A stretch of 64,000 nt of DNA. Source: an uncultured Saccharospirillaceae bacterium (GTDB lineage: Bacteria > Pseudomonadota > Gammaproteobacteria > Pseudomonadales > Oceanobacteraceae). The translations under genes and the position numbers were made by a program. Below the pieces are notes generated by a model. It saw only the letters and a program-made list of their open reading frames with translations. It made no database searches and had not been told where the DNA came from. Where the stretch lies: contig CANMOZ010000008.1 in the NCBI GenBank assembly GCA_947499545.1, positions 1-64,000 of the forward strand, in the 5' to 3' direction. This document shows, in pieces, positions 27,043 through 36,191 of this stretch. The stretch's first letter is position 1. Each line of letters begins with the position of its first letter.

Positions 27043-27067
27043 TGAAAGCCCCGCCTAACGGGTTTCA
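27043..27067 (+). terminator. Hairpin between the sulfatase gene and tssA
   Basis: TGAAAGCCCCG pairs with CGGGTTTCA (two-base bulge) across a short loop, with several T residues after it. It could end the sulfatase transcript about 100 bases after its stop, or lie in the T6SS mRNA leader. Confidence 0.4.
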
Positions 27068-27111
27068 TTTATAGCTTATCGGTTTTGTAGCATGTTAATT
27101 GTAATTTTATA

Positions 27112-28674
27112 ATGAAAGACACTTTGTCAGATACACATGCCCTACTCATTGAAGATATTGATCAAGAAAATATAGTTGGTTTGGATTGTCGTTATGACAC
27201 AGAGTTTGAGTGGATTGCTGGCGAATACGAGAAGCTAAATAGCTTAACCGGCAATCCTGATATCGACTTTAAAGAGATAGCGACTATAAGTTCAAGCTTT
27301 TTAGGTAAGAAATCCAAAGACTTTAGGGTTCTTGGTTGGTGGATTAATAGCCAGTATAAGACCCTATCAAAACATCAGTCGATAGGAACTCAATCAAACC
27401 AATTTACTGAGATTGTTTGTCGATTTATCAATAAATACCTGGAATCTGGATACCCAACTAAAAAGACCTCAAAGCTGACGGCGATTGAATGGGTGATTGA
27501 AGAGCTAGAACCCATTATTGATGAAGTTCAATCAGATAAAAATGGAAGTTTAACTGAGCTATTAACGAACACAGATACAATATTGATAGACTACTTCAAT
27601 GAGGAAGCGCCTAATCTATTGCCAAGCATAAATCGATTGAAAAGGCGTTGCACTGAACCTGAGAAGCAAGAGAAAAAAGAGTTAAAAGAAAAAGAAGAGA
27701 AACCGAGCGTTATTCAGCAATTTAAAGAGGTTGCATCTCAAGTACTTCACACTCATCATGATATAGATAATAAAAAAACAGAACAAAAAGCAATACGTAG
27801 CTTAAAACAGGTATCTGTTGATTTAATAAAGTACTGGTCAAAAAATGACAGCTCTGAGATAAAGATTAATGCTATTGTATTACTTAATCGGAGTGCCGCA
27901 TGGTCACATATCGAGCACGTACCGTCACTTGTAGGAAATACTACTTTATTGAAACCACTACCGATAGGTAAGCAGCATTACTACCGAACAAATGTCCTAT
28001 CTGAACCGAGTTATGATCTGTATTTTGAGTTAGAAGAAACCCTTCAGAATACCCCATTTTGGTTAAGTGGCCATGTTCTTGTATCAATGCTTTTGGAAAG
28101 ATTAAATCTCCAATCTGCAGCAAACCTTACCGATCAATTGCTTAATAACTTTATCGATAGATTTCCTACTGTAAAAGAATTGAAATTTGACGACGGTTCA
28201 TCCTTTATAGATAGAGAAGATGTCGAATGGTTAGAACAAAAACTGGAACGAAAAGCTAATCCAGTTGTTCAAGCAAACATGCAAGAAATAAATCTTGAGA
28301 AGTATATTGAAAATCAAGTAAACGAAGCTTTATCAATTTATAGATCCGGAAAAAAAACCTTAGCATTCCAAAAATTTCAAGATGCACTTGGAAAAGTGGG
28401 TTCACTAAGAGATGAAATTCAATGGAGAGTAGGCTTGTTGGATCTTGCGATTAATGCAAAACAAAATGAAATAGCCGAATGCCAGATCGAAATTATAAAA
28501 ATGAAAACCGAAGAAATATTTGAAAAGCAATATGATACTAAGTTGGAACTTAGATTTTTGCTTTTATGGCAAAAATTTTTAAAATTAGACAGTAAAAAAC
28601 GTAATGTAAATGAAAAAGCTGAGAGATTTGTACTACAAAGAATATGCGCTCTTGATGTGTGCGCATTAATTTAA
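27112..28674 (+). CDS. tssA: T6SS protein TssA
   Basis: A 520-aa cytoplasmic protein of the ImpA/VasJ type, placed first in the cluster. TssA docks on the baseplate and coordinates growth of the tube and sheath, or caps the sheath end, depending on subtype. Residues about 25-130 correspond to the ImpA N-terminal domain (WIAGEYEKLNSLTGNPDIDF, FRVLGWWIN). A charged Lys/Glu-rich linker near 185-200 leads to the VasJ/EvfE-like C-terminal region (APFWLSGH-like element TPFWLSGHVLVSMLLE; ALSIYRSGKKTLAFQKFQDA). The start ATG 27112 lacks a strong Shine-Dalgarno sequence. Codon use is strongly A/T-ending, unlike smc or nqr. tssB follows after 13 bases. Confidence 0.85.
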   Translation: MKDTLSDTHALLIEDIDQENIVGLDCRYDTEFEWIAGEYEKLNSLTGNPDIDFKEIATISSSFLGKKSKDFRVLGWWINSQYKTLSKHQSIGTQSNQFTEIVCRFINKYLESGYPTKKTSKLTAIEWVIEELEPIIDEVQSDKNGSLTELLTNTDTILIDYFNEEAPNLLPSINRLKRRCTEPEKQEKKELKEKEEKPSVIQQFKEVASQVLHTHHDIDNKKTEQKAIRSLKQVSVDLIKYWSKNDSSEIKINAIVLLNRSAAWSHIEHVPSLVGNTTLLKPLPIGKQHYYRTNVLSEPSYDLYFELEETLQNTPFWLSGHVLVSMLLERLNLQSAANLTDQLLNNFIDRFPTVKELKFDDGSSFIDREDVEWLEQKLERKANPVVQANMQEINLEKYIENQVNEALSIYRSGKKTLAFQKFQDALGKVGSLRDEIQWRVGLLDLAINAKQNEIAECQIEIIKMKTEEIFEKQYDTKLELRFLLLWQKFLKLDSKKRNVNEKAERFVLQRICALDVCALI

Positions 28675-28687
28675 TCTGGAGAAAATA

Positions 28688-29164
28688 ATGTCAAAAGAAG
28701 GTTCAGTTGCACCCAAAGAGCGGATTAACGTTACATTTAAACCCAATGCAAATGAAGAAGGCTTAAATAAAGAGTTGCCTCTAAAAATGCTCGTTGTTGG
28801 TGACTTTGTTGGAAGAGAAGATGCAGAATCAATAGAAAACAGAAAGACTGTAAATGTCAATAAAGATAACTTTGATGAAGTGCTGAATAAGCAAGAGATA
28901 AATTTGAGTTTTAATGTAGAAAATAAGCTAGATGAATCTTCGGAAGAGATTCATGTTGATCTTGATATCAATGGTATAAAAGATTTTGGTCCCGAGAAAA
29001 TAGCAGAAAATGTACCAGAGCTTAAAAAGTTGATGGAGTTAAGACGAGCGCTTGAATCATTAAAAGGCCCTTTAGGCAATGTTCCTGAATTTCGAAAAGC
29101 AATAAAAGCTCTTTTAGATGATGAAGAAAGTAGAAAAAAAGTATTAGAAGAACTGGATATTTAA
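28688..29164 (+). CDS. tssB: T6SS sheath small subunit TssB
   Basis: A 158-aa protein equivalent to VipA. With TssC it polymerises into the contractile sheath that drives the Hcp tube outward, and its C-terminal helix region is used by ClpV for disassembly. Family pattern is clear: KERINVTFKPNANEE, LPLKMLVVGDF, then NVNKDNFDEVLNKQEINLSF and VPELKKLMELRRALESLKGP. GGAG lies 7 bases upstream of ATG 28688. It is followed 22 bases later by tssC, the invariable partner. Confidence 0.97.
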   Translation: MSKEGSVAPKERINVTFKPNANEEGLNKELPLKMLVVGDFVGREDAESIENRKTVNVNKDNFDEVLNKQEINLSFNVENKLDESSEEIHVDLDINGIKDFGPEKIAENVPELKKLMELRRALESLKGPLGNVPEFRKAIKALLDDEESRKKVLEELDI

Positions 29165-29186
29165 TAGAAACTAGAAGGCCAAAAAA

Positions 29187-30659
29187 ATGAGTCAAGTAGA
29201 ATTAGACGCAAAGACAGTCAAAGAAACTGGATCGATATTAGATCAAATAATAGCGCACACCAATATTCAGGCGGAAGACGAGACTTACGCGATCGCCAAG
29301 CGTGGTGTGAGCGCCTTTATTGAAGAATTGATGAAACCCGAGCGAGAAAAGGAAGCGGTTAAAAAATCTCTCGTTGATAAAATGATCGCTGAGATTGATC
29401 AAAAAATAAGCGGTCAAATGGATGCTATCATTCATAACGATAGCTTTAAAGAAATAGAGTCTGCTTGGAAAGGCCTTAAGCTGCTAGTAGATCGTACAGA
29501 TTTTAATGAAAACATTAGAATAGAGATTCTTAACGCAAAAAAATCAGATCTATTGGAAGATCTTGATGATGCACCAGATATCACTAGATCGGGATTTTAT
29601 AAGCAAGTCTATACAGCTGAATATGGTCAATTTGGCGGAGAGCCTGTTGGTGCAATTTTAGCCAATTATGATATTGGCCCATCAGCACCTGATATTACAC
29701 TAATGAAAAAAATATCAGCAGTTGCCGCGATGGCTCATGCTCCATTTATTGCTGCGGCGAGTCCACAAATGTTTGGGTTAGAAACCTTTGAAGGCGTTCC
29801 CAATATTAAAGATTTAGAGGATCATTTCAATAGCCCTCAATATGCTCGTTGGCAATCTTTTAGAGAAACAGAGGATTCAAGGTATGTCGGTTTGACAATG
29901 CCAAGATTTTTGCTGAGACAACCATATGATCCAGAAGATAATCCAGTAAAAAGTTTTAACTATAAAGAAAATGTAAATAACTCTCACAAAGATTATCTTT
30001 GGGGAAATACAGCGTTTGCATTTGGAACGCGATTGGCAGATAGTTTCGCAAAATTCAGATGGTGCCCTAACATTATTGGTCCACAAAGTGGTGGAGCAAT
30101 TGAAGATTTACCTCTTCATATGTTTGATAGTATGGGTGACATAGAAACAAAAATTCCAACAGAAGTTCTTATATCAGATAGAAAAGAATTTGAATTATCT
30201 GAGCAGGGTTTTATCCCATTAACGATGCGAAAAGGTTCAGATAATGCCGCCTTTTTCTCTGCGAACTCAGCACAAAAAGTAAAGTATTTTGGCAATTCAG
30301 AAGAAGGTAAATTAGCTGAGCTGAATTTTAGATTAGGTACGCAGCTACCTTATTTGTTTGTGGTATCACGGCTTGCGCATTATCTGAAAGTAATTCAAAG
30401 AGAGCAGATTGGAAGTTGGAAAGAAAGAACCGATCTTGAAAATGAATTGAATAAGTGGATAAAACAGTTTGTAGCAGATCAAGAAAACCCTCCAGCAGAA
30501 GTTAGAGGAAGAAGACCTCTTCGTGCTGCAAGAATTGCAGTAGAAGACGTAGCCGGGCAGCCAGGTTGGTATAAAGTGAGTCTTTCCGTAAGACCACACT
30601 TTAAATATATGGGTGCAGATTTTACTCTTTCTCTTGTTGGAAAGTTAGATAAAGAGTAG
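29187..30659 (+). CDS. tssC: T6SS sheath large subunit TssC
   Basis: A 490-aa protein equivalent to VipB, the major sheath component. Signatures include FKEIESAWKGLKLLVDRTDF, AEYGQFGGEPVGAILANYDI, AAASPQMFGLETF, YARWQSFRETEDSRYVGL and the conserved C-terminal strand KVSLSVRPHFKYMGADFTLS. Length is typical. AAGG precedes ATG 29187. In most clusters hcp (tssD) follows tssC; here tssE follows directly after 6 bases and no hcp is present. Confidence 0.98.
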   Translation: MSQVELDAKTVKETGSILDQIIAHTNIQAEDETYAIAKRGVSAFIEELMKPEREKEAVKKSLVDKMIAEIDQKISGQMDAIIHNDSFKEIESAWKGLKLLVDRTDFNENIRIEILNAKKSDLLEDLDDAPDITRSGFYKQVYTAEYGQFGGEPVGAILANYDIGPSAPDITLMKKISAVAAMAHAPFIAAASPQMFGLETFEGVPNIKDLEDHFNSPQYARWQSFRETEDSRYVGLTMPRFLLRQPYDPEDNPVKSFNYKENVNNSHKDYLWGNTAFAFGTRLADSFAKFRWCPNIIGPQSGGAIEDLPLHMFDSMGDIETKIPTEVLISDRKEFELSEQGFIPLTMRKGSDNAAFFSANSAQKVKYFGNSEEGKLAELNFRLGTQLPYLFVVSRLAHYLKVIQREQIGSWKERTDLENELNKWIKQFVADQENPPAEVRGRRPLRAARIAVEDVAGQPGWYKVSLSVRPHFKYMGADFTLSLVGKLDKE

Positions 30660-30665
30660 AAAAAA

Positions 30666-31040
30666 GTGGAATACAAAGGGACACTGTTAGAAAGGCTAAT
30701 GTCCAAGTATGATAGAAGCAGCAACCAGGAAGTGGTTGCTGCTTCTATTCTAAATTATATTGACATCATTCTTAACACAAAAAAAGGGACGGTGGCTTCT
30801 ATTCCTGAATTTGGCATTGATCTTCAAGGAAACCCAACATCTACTCAATATGATATTGGCGTAAGGATCTCAAAAGATATTGAGAATCAAATCTCAAAAT
30901 TCGATCCTAGAGTGCAGAAAGTAAGTGTTGCCTATAAGGGAACAGACTCAAATCGACTCAATAAAATGATATTCGAGGTTAATGCGTTAATTCGTATTGA
31001 TGATGAAGAGTTTACTATTTCTTCAAGCTTAAGTCGATAA
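30666..31040 (+). CDS. tssE: T6SS baseplate protein TssE (gp25-like)
   Basis: A 124-aa protein homologous to phage T4 gp25, which connects the baseplate wedge to the first sheath ring. Motifs: a GTLLERL opening, SILNYIDIILNTKKGTVASI, IPEFGID and the EIE-like core EVNALIRID. The start is GTG 30666, six bases after tssC; the ribosome-binding site is weak, suggesting coupling to tssC translation. Length is slightly short for the family but the domain is complete. Confidence 0.93.
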   Translation: MEYKGTLLERLMSKYDRSSNQEVVAASILNYIDIILNTKKGTVASIPEFGIDLQGNPTSTQYDIGVRISKDIENQISKFDPRVQKVSVAYKGTDSNRLNKMIFEVNALIRIDDEEFTISSSLSR

Positions 31041-31060
31041 GCTGTACCAGTGGGTGATGT

Positions 31061-32752
31061 ATGGATATAAATCAATATATAAAAGAATATGAAGATACAA
31101 AAAAAGAAGTTAAAGATGTATCAAAACAAAACTCTGAACTTCTTCAATTTTTGTCTGTTGAAGGCACTGATCCTGATATTGAAAGATTAATTGAAGCAGT
31201 ATCATTTTTAAACTATAAGCTTAAAAAAAAGCTAGAATCCCAATTGCCAAATGTAACGCAAGATTTAATTCGAGTGTTGTGGCCATCCATACTTAATCAA
31301 ACACCATGTACAACCATCCTAAAAATGAGCTCGATAAAGAGTTCTAACTCTAGTCTAACAATAAAAAGAAATACTTATGTAAAAGCTATTGAAAATAACA
31401 AAGATTATATTTTTAGCACTGCATTTGATACAACTCTGATGTTGGCCGATGTTGTAAATAGCAAAATTCGAAATAATATAAATTTTGATTGCTTAAGTAT
31501 CGATATAAAAATATATAACAACGTTTTTATAGAGCAATTAAAGAAAGTACCGTTGAGATTTTATATAAATGAGGATGATTATACCTCGGCCGAACTCTAT
31601 AAACACCTGTTTAATGATTTAGAGAAAGTAAATATTAAAGTTGGAGATCTGAGTCTGGGTGTAAATAAAAGGCCAGAACCCATTGGGTTTAAAGAATGTT
31701 ATGACTTGATACCAGCAAATGCAAACACAGTTAGAGGTATTCATTTGCTGCAAGAGTATGTGCAAACACCCAAAAAATTTATGTTTTTTGAGATTGATCT
31801 GTCAGAAGTTGAAATTTCTGACGTAGACGAAAAAATGACGATTAATTTTATATTTAAACGAGAGCATGAAGTGCTCGTGAATTTAACGCCTAAATCGTTT
31901 CAGCTAAACTGCACACCAGTTATAAATCTTTTCAAATCAGAAGCAAGGACACTCGTTGATAACGGTACTCTAGATAAATATAAGATATCTTCAATACACG
32001 ATCATGAATACGCTTACTCTGTACTAAGTGTTGCAGTGCGAGAAGGAGATGGGGCTCCAGAAGAATATTCAGAGTTTGAAAAATTTAAACACGATTCGTC
32101 TGATAACCAAAGATACTATCAAGTGTGGACGCTTCATAAAAAATCATATAAAAATCAGCTTTATATAGCCCTTTCTCATAGCAAATTTAGAAATAGGGTG
32201 ATGACTATTGATCTGTTGTGTCGAAACTCAGAAGAAGTAGAACGTTTATCGATTGGATCGGTTTCTGACTATCATGATACAACTCCAAATTCAATTGAAT
32301 TTAAAAATATTACGGGAGTAACTAAAGCTTCAAAAGCTATATATGACCCTAAATATCATATGTTTTTAGTGAATATGATGGCGCTATCATTTGAATCAGT
32401 CACTGATGTTGAAATATTTAAGAAAATATTTATTTTATTGCTTATCCCTACCATTGCTAATGAAACTGAAAAGAAAACACAGCGGAAAAAAATTGATGGG
32501 GTTTTAGAAATAAAAAATAAATATAGAGACTTCATAGAAAAAGGCCAAGTGATAAGAGGCAGTGAACTTAAGATTAAGTTAGAATCTACCGCATATGCTG
32601 GGAATGGTGATGAGTATTTGTTTTCAAAATTGATCTCAGAGTTTTATAAAACATTTATGCCCCTTAATACAGTTTTTATGTGCGAGTTTTCAACCACATC
32701 AGGTAAGAAATACATTTGGACATATAAATCTAATGGGGAGCAACTAAATTGA
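31061..32752 (+). CDS. tssF: T6SS baseplate protein TssF
   Basis: A 563-aa protein of the VasA/ImpG family. With TssG, TssE and TssK it forms the baseplate wedge (TssF is related to T4 gp6). The N-terminal motif is recognisable: DPDIERLIEAVSFLNYKLKKKLE, then LPNVTQDLIRVLWPSIL, where most homologues have HPDFERLLEGFAFLAARI and LYPHYLRPIPS. INLFKSEA near the middle corresponds to the family's NLF motif. The start is ATG 31061, 20 bases after tssE. It overlaps tssG by 4 bases (TTGA). Sequence is divergent but family placement is secure by motif and position. Confidence 0.93.
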   Translation: MDINQYIKEYEDTKKEVKDVSKQNSELLQFLSVEGTDPDIERLIEAVSFLNYKLKKKLESQLPNVTQDLIRVLWPSILNQTPCTTILKMSSIKSSNSSLTIKRNTYVKAIENNKDYIFSTAFDTTLMLADVVNSKIRNNINFDCLSIDIKIYNNVFIEQLKKVPLRFYINEDDYTSAELYKHLFNDLEKVNIKVGDLSLGVNKRPEPIGFKECYDLIPANANTVRGIHLLQEYVQTPKKFMFFEIDLSEVEISDVDEKMTINFIFKREHEVLVNLTPKSFQLNCTPVINLFKSEARTLVDNGTLDKYKISSIHDHEYAYSVLSVAVREGDGAPEEYSEFEKFKHDSSDNQRYYQVWTLHKKSYKNQLYIALSHSKFRNRVMTIDLLCRNSEEVERLSIGSVSDYHDTTPNSIEFKNITGVTKASKAIYDPKYHMFLVNMMALSFESVTDVEIFKKIFILLLIPTIANETEKKTQRKKIDGVLEIKNKYRDFIEKGQVIRGSELKIKLESTAYAGNGDEYLFSKLISEFYKTFMPLNTVFMCEFSTTSGKKYIWTYKSNGEQLN

Positions 32753-33726
32753 GCTCGATTTTCAACGGTGTATTTTCGCGTGAGGAGCTTGCGAAGTTAG
32801 ATTTTAAGCGAGTTATGTTTATATTAGCTTCTAAGTTGGCTGAAGATAATGATACTGATATTTATAAAGCTTTTAGATTTATTAAATTTAAACCAGCCGT
32901 ATCTAATTTATACCCAATTTCCGATATTGAAAGTATAGAATACAGTAAAAAGAATTCAACTGTATATGCAACAGTGTATTTAAACACTCTTAATTTGCTG
33001 GGAAGTGGTACGCCGCTACCAGGTTATTTTGTTGAGTATATAAAGAAAGACATTAAGGGTTCTGAATCATTGCAAGGGATAATAACAGCAATCAATTCAG
33101 CAATCTTAAAATACTTCGCTAAGTTGACAAATGAGTTTAGTTATACAGATATATATAGAAAAAATGCAACTGACGATTATTCAAAGTTAATTAGATCTTT
33201 TGTAGGGATAAATATTAATAGTGATAGATTGGATTATGTAAGATTAATGCCCATTGTTGGCTTGTTAGCTCAGAGATCTAAATCAAAGTCGACGGTAGAA
33301 TCTATACTAAGACACTATTTTAATAATCGATCTATTTATATAAAAGAATTCGTAAAAAGGCAGGTACGACTATCAAAAGATAATCGAAATAACCTTTCAA
33401 GACAAAATTGTAACTTGTCAGTTAATCTAATGTTGGGTGAAATAATAACTGACTACACTACAAAGTTTGTCGTTGAAATACGAGACCTAAATTTAAATAA
33501 ATTGCAAAGCTTTTCAAAGCTTCAGAAATGTTATCTTGATCTGTATGAGATTTTAAGATTTTGTCTCGATAGACCACTTGTTTATGATCTTCACTTATAT
33601 CTTACTAAAGAAAATATCCAGCCCTTAACAATTGCCGATAATAATTTCTCAAAAATCGGTTCTTTGTCATGGATAGGTATAGCAGATGGGAAAAGCCCTG
33701 TCGTTATTAAAGGTGAAAAATGTTAG
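32749..33726 (+). CDS. tssG: T6SS baseplate protein TssG
   Basis: A 325-aa protein of the VasB/ImpH family, the TssF partner in the baseplate wedge. Recognisable elements are the IKFKPAVSNLYPISDIESIE stretch near residue 46 (family: FRPSPSLAFPASEI), NLLGSGTPLPGYFVEYI (family: GLLGPNGPLPLHL) and RSTVESILRHYF-like KSTVESILRHYF (family: GLEQLLADYF). The start is TTG 32749, overlapping the tssF stop, with GGGAG about 9 bases upstream. It overlaps tssH by 7 bases, so translation is coupled through this section. Confidence 0.93.
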   Translation: MSSIFNGVFSREELAKLDFKRVMFILASKLAEDNDTDIYKAFRFIKFKPAVSNLYPISDIESIEYSKKNSTVYATVYLNTLNLLGSGTPLPGYFVEYIKKDIKGSESLQGIITAINSAILKYFAKLTNEFSYTDIYRKNATDDYSKLIRSFVGININSDRLDYVRLMPIVGLLAQRSKSKSTVESILRHYFNNRSIYIKEFVKRQVRLSKDNRNNLSRQNCNLSVNLMLGEIITDYTTKFVVEIRDLNLNKLQSFSKLQKCYLDLYEILRFCLDRPLVYDLHLYLTKENIQPLTIADNNFSKIGSLSWIGIADGKSPVVIKGEKC

Positions 33727-36191
33727 ATTTATCATTATCAAAACTTATAGATTCATTAAATACTGAGTTAAAAGCTGTTTTAGAATTATCTGTTAATCAT
33801 TGTATTGCAAGAAATGGTAGCGAAGTATTAATTGAAGATCTTCTTTATACATATCTTGATAATAACAAAAATATCTTATCAATACTTTGTGAAGCGTCTT
33901 CATGTAAAAAAAACGACATCCTGAATGACTTGTGTATTGAGTCATATGCCGATGAAAACTCAACACATCCTGTAATTTCTGTTGATTTAATAAAGCTACT
34001 TAAAGATGCATATATATATTGTAAGTTAGAACTAAACATTGATAAGGTTTCGTTCGAATCATTAATTCAATTGCTTTTAAACTCTGATAATAAGTTTAAG
34101 GAGTTTAATGTTATTAAAATAATAAAGGAAAATAATCTAAATATATCAAATATAAGCGCTGTTGATAGAAAAATTAATCATGAGCATGATCTTGAATTTA
34201 CTAAGGACTTGATTGTTGATGCGCCTATAACTAATAGAAACCCAATATTGGGACGAATAGAAGAAACTCAGTCTATTATTGATACACTTTGTCGATCAAA
34301 AAAAGGAAATCCTATTTTAGTGGGTCATCCTGGTGTTGGAAAAACAGCTATTGTTGAAGGATTGGCTATAGAAATAAAGAATAATAGAGTTCCTAAGCAG
34401 CTTCAAGGCAATAAACTGATCAGTTTAGATCTGGCATCAATGCAAGCGGGAGCAAGTGTTAAGGGAGAGTTTGAAAAAAGATTCAAGAAGCTAATGGAAT
34501 ACTTATTAAGCTTAAATGGTTCAGTAATACTATTTATTGATGAAATCCATACTCTTATAGGCGCAGGAGGTCAATCAGGTACAAATGATGCTGCAAACTT
34601 AATAAAACCTTTGCTAGCCAGAAGCGGTATTAAAATTATTGGTGCAACGACTTGGAAAGAGTATAAAAAATATATTGAAAAAGACGGTGCTTTGACAAGA
34701 CGTTTTCAAAATATAACCGTTAAACCTCTTGATCGCGATTCAACCAAGAGCATACTATTAAGTATGCTTGATAAGCTAGAAAAGCACCATCAAGTATGTA
34801 TTCACCCTGATGCAATTGAATCTGCAGTGGAGTTATCAGATGAGTATATAAAAGATAGAATGTTGCCAGATAAGGCGATCGACTTGCTTGATAGCGTATG
34901 CGCTAGGATAAGCGTTTCACATTATGAATACCCTAAATCAATTAAGTTATTAGATGCAGAAATAGAGGTGCTGCGTGACAGGCTGGAGCAAGAAAAAAAA
35001 TTAAGCACAATAAATCATGACATTGCACCGGATGATATTGATAAAATTGAAGAGCTTTTAAAAGTAAAGACCGAAGAGTATCAAATAGAAGTTGAAAGAT
35101 TCGATCAGGAAACTCAAAAAGCCAAAAAATTTAATGACTCTTATATAGAGAAACGAGATGGAATAGATATAAGTGGGGAAATATTTACCTATATTTCCCC
35201 AATAGTCGATAAGAATGCCGTAGAAAATGTCGTTTCAACTTGGACTGGGATACCAGTCGAAAGCATAAAAAACTCTATGACACATATGCTGGATGTGGCT
35301 GAAAAACAAGTATGTAATAGGGTAATTGGACAGGAACTTGGAATTAATGAGATATTTGAAGATTTAAAAATAAATCATTCAATATTTGGGAGGAGATCAT
35401 CACCAAAAGGGGTGTATTTGATATTAGGGCCTAGCGGTGTTGGAAAAACAGAATTTGCTCACCAGTTAGCTGAATCCCTATATGGGGTTGATGAAGCTCC
35501 CTTGCTTATAAACTTAGGTGAATATAAAGAATCACATTCTGTTTCCAAATTAATTGGATCCCCACCTGGTTACGTTGGTTTTGGAGAGGGTGGATATTTA
35601 ACAGAAAATATAAGAAGAAAGCCAAATAGTATCTTATTGTTAGATGAGTTTGAAAAGGCGCATCCTGATGTTATTAAATTATTTTATAATATTTTTGACA
35701 AGGGGCATATTTATGATGGCGAAGGGTTGAAAGTGGATTTCTGCAATACAATCATAATATGTACATCAAATATGTTTGATAGTCATATCGATAAAATCAA
35801 GTGTAATGAAGTAAACTATAAAGGCATCAAGTCTCACGTTATTCATAACATTACAGAGATATTACCTGCAGCAATTGTAAGTAGAGTCAAGATCATACCC
35901 TTTATGTCGCTTTCAAAAAGTAATTACGAAGCTATTCTAGAAAAAGAACTAAAAGAAATCAAAGAGAAATTATCGATTAAGAATTATCAATTTGCTTGGG
36001 ATCGGGAAGTGGTGGATTTTATTTCTGAAAAGGCAGCCCTAGCAATAGGTGGTGTTAGAAGCTTGAAAGATTTAAGTCAAAATCATGTAGTAAGTAACCT
36101 TGTTAAATTAATATTATGCAAAGAAAATAGCAATAGAAGTATTCATGTCAGGTTGCTTAATAATTCTATTGAATTGGAAGCAGTTGCGTGA
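33720..36191 (+). CDS. tssH: T6SS AAA+ ATPase TssH (ClpV)
   Basis: An 823-aa Clp/Hsp100 ATPase that disassembles contracted TssBC sheaths for reuse. Residues 1-150 are the ClpN-like domain that grips the sheath. The first AAA+ module has Walker A GHPGVGKT (about 202-209) and Walker B LFIDEIHTLIGAGG; a helical middle domain spans about 405-500. The second AAA+ module has GPSGVGKTEFAHQLAESLYG and SILLLDEFEKAHPDV, with the pore loop GSPPGYVGFGEGG. It is about 50-70 residues shorter than many ClpV proteins, with no obvious loss of a motif. Overlaps with tssG (7 bases) and the next gene (4 bases) place it in one operon. Confidence 0.96.
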   Translation: MLDLSLSKLIDSLNTELKAVLELSVNHCIARNGSEVLIEDLLYTYLDNNKNILSILCEASSCKKNDILNDLCIESYADENSTHPVISVDLIKLLKDAYIYCKLELNIDKVSFESLIQLLLNSDNKFKEFNVIKIIKENNLNISNISAVDRKINHEHDLEFTKDLIVDAPITNRNPILGRIEETQSIIDTLCRSKKGNPILVGHPGVGKTAIVEGLAIEIKNNRVPKQLQGNKLISLDLASMQAGASVKGEFEKRFKKLMEYLLSLNGSVILFIDEIHTLIGAGGQSGTNDAANLIKPLLARSGIKIIGATTWKEYKKYIEKDGALTRRFQNITVKPLDRDSTKSILLSMLDKLEKHHQVCIHPDAIESAVELSDEYIKDRMLPDKAIDLLDSVCARISVSHYEYPKSIKLLDAEIEVLRDRLEQEKKLSTINHDIAPDDIDKIEELLKVKTEEYQIEVERFDQETQKAKKFNDSYIEKRDGIDISGEIFTYISPIVDKNAVENVVSTWTGIPVESIKNSMTHMLDVAEKQVCNRVIGQELGINEIFEDLKINHSIFGRRSSPKGVYLILGPSGVGKTEFAHQLAESLYGVDEAPLLINLGEYKESHSVSKLIGSPPGYVGFGEGGYLTENIRRKPNSILLLDEFEKAHPDVIKLFYNIFDKGHIYDGEGLKVDFCNTIIICTSNMFDSHIDKIKCNEVNYKGIKSHVIHNITEILPAAIVSRVKIIPFMSLSKSNYEAILEKELKEIKEKLSIKNYQFAWDREVVDFISEKAALAIGGVRSLKDLSQNHVVSNLVKLILCKENSNRSIHVRLLNNSIELEAVA

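Noticed and set aside
26943..27111. Sigma-54 promoter before tssA
   Set aside because: No GG-N10-GC arrangement was found; the closest spacings are 7, 11 and 12.
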